From positions 1-41,754 of IMG/VR virus record IMGVR_UViG_3300009068_000071: DNA of 41,754 nt, one strand, 5' to 3'. Made by a program: the position numbers and the translations under genes. The stretch is from a virus. Shown here piece after piece: positions 41,686-41,754 of this stretch. A model generated the notes under the pieces. The model was not told the DNA's origin. It saw nothing but the letters and a program-made list of their open reading frames with translations, and searched no databases. How positions within the stretch are numbered: the first letter of the stretch is position 1; the number at the start of each line of letters is the position of its first letter.

Positions 41686-41691
41686 TGTCAA
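41686..41691 (-). promoter_or_regulatory. Post-stop TTGACA element at the right end
   Basis: On the minus strand, TTGACA lies 10 nt after the stop codon of the partial upstream gene and is followed 10 nt later by another TTGACC (41681-41676). It shares GTATTGACA with the elements after the portal and fibre genes. Confidence 0.4.
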
Positions 41692-41701
41692 TACTTTTGG
41701 T

Positions 41702-41754
41702 TTAGAAATGAAGCCACTCATAATTAAGAAAGGTTGGGCAGAAGCTCGCATCTA
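41702..41754 (-). CDS. C-terminal end of an upstream gene (partial)
   Basis: One frame is open from the right edge to TAA at 41702, ending DASFCPTFLNYEWLHF. Only 16 residues are visible, but the stop is followed by a post-stop TTGACA element like other genes here. It could be the small terminase subunit, which often precedes the large one; that is inference only. Confidence 0.35.
   Translation of the reverse strand, partial: DASFCPTFLNYEWLHF

Larger units (their letters stand above)
41454..41701. other. Intergenic region upstream of the terminase gene
   Basis: About 248 nt without a supported gene. It contains two pairs of GTCAA elements (41471 and 41482, period 11; 41677 and 41687, period 10), a candidate promoter and a small hairpin CGGAA-ATCTC-TTCCG (near 41652-41668). 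A 58-codon minus-strand frame here does not look protein-like and is left out. Confidence 0.5.

Noticed and set aside
41575-41751. 58-codon minus-strand frame in the right intergenic region (ATG 41751 to TAA 41575)
   Set aside because: It contains the TTGACA elements and has an odd Phe/Pro-rich composition without an SD; chance frame is more likely.
1-41754. CRISPR array, tRNA, insertion sequence or integrase
   Set aside because: No spaced identical repeats of array type and no tRNA cloverleaf, transposase or recombinase motif was noticed by eye; the fibre repeats are in frame and protein-level. A tRNA scan would be more sensitive.

Overview
This window looks like part of the late (virion and lysis) region of a tailed double-stranded DNA bacteriophage with podovirus-type (T7-like) virion organisation. 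All genes I can support lie on the minus strand, so transcription runs from the right end to the left end of the window. No integrase, repressor, DNA polymerase or RNA polymerase is visible, so lifestyle and replication type cannot be read from here. A candidate lipoprotein spanin points to a host with an outer membrane (Gram-negative type); the genus of the host is not determinable.

Region by region, in transcription order: (1) 41754-37150, the C-terminal tip of an upstream gene, a 240-nt intergenic region, the large terminase, the portal and a small gene; (2) 37144-31031, scaffold, a 1025-residue repeat-rich fibre-like protein set unusually between scaffold and capsid, a 218-nt leader, the major capsid protein, and a 70-residue protein followed by a Rho-independent terminator; (3) 30968-28483, two small unknown genes, a lysis cassette (XhlA-like coiled-coil membrane protein, unimolecular spanin candidate, small membrane protein/holin candidate, signal-peptide CHAP endolysin) and a PD-(D/E)XK nuclease; (4) 28473-15533, tail and adsorption genes: a nozzle-like (tail tubular B-like) protein with a glycine-rich insert, three tandem tail-collar paralogues, a tail tubular A-like candidate, a 34-residue protein, a repeat fibre, an RCC1-repeat protein, small tail proteins and a glycine-rich adhesin-like protein; (5) 15536-1, an ejection-protein block: a GNAT-like protein, a Gly-rich protein, a helical protein, and one giant open reading frame of at least 4368 codons that runs off the left edge.

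The order GNAT-like / Gly-rich / helical / giant parallels the T7 internal core block gp13-gp14-gp15-gp16. Here the gp16 position is held by a giant multi-domain protein of the 'polyvalent protein' kind: Gly/Ala-rich hydrophobic segments, an SF2/SNF2-like helicase, a DdrB-like ParB-fold domain, two LysM domains and a GHKL-type ATPase. My reading is that this protein is packaged in the head and ejected with the DNA, so that it can cross the cell wall and act on nucleic acid in the newly infected cell. That is inference from position and domains.

A second pattern is a short element, TTGAC(A/G), that repeatedly follows gene stop codons and occupies most of the real intergenic gaps. It may be the -35 part of a promoter or another phage-specific signal.
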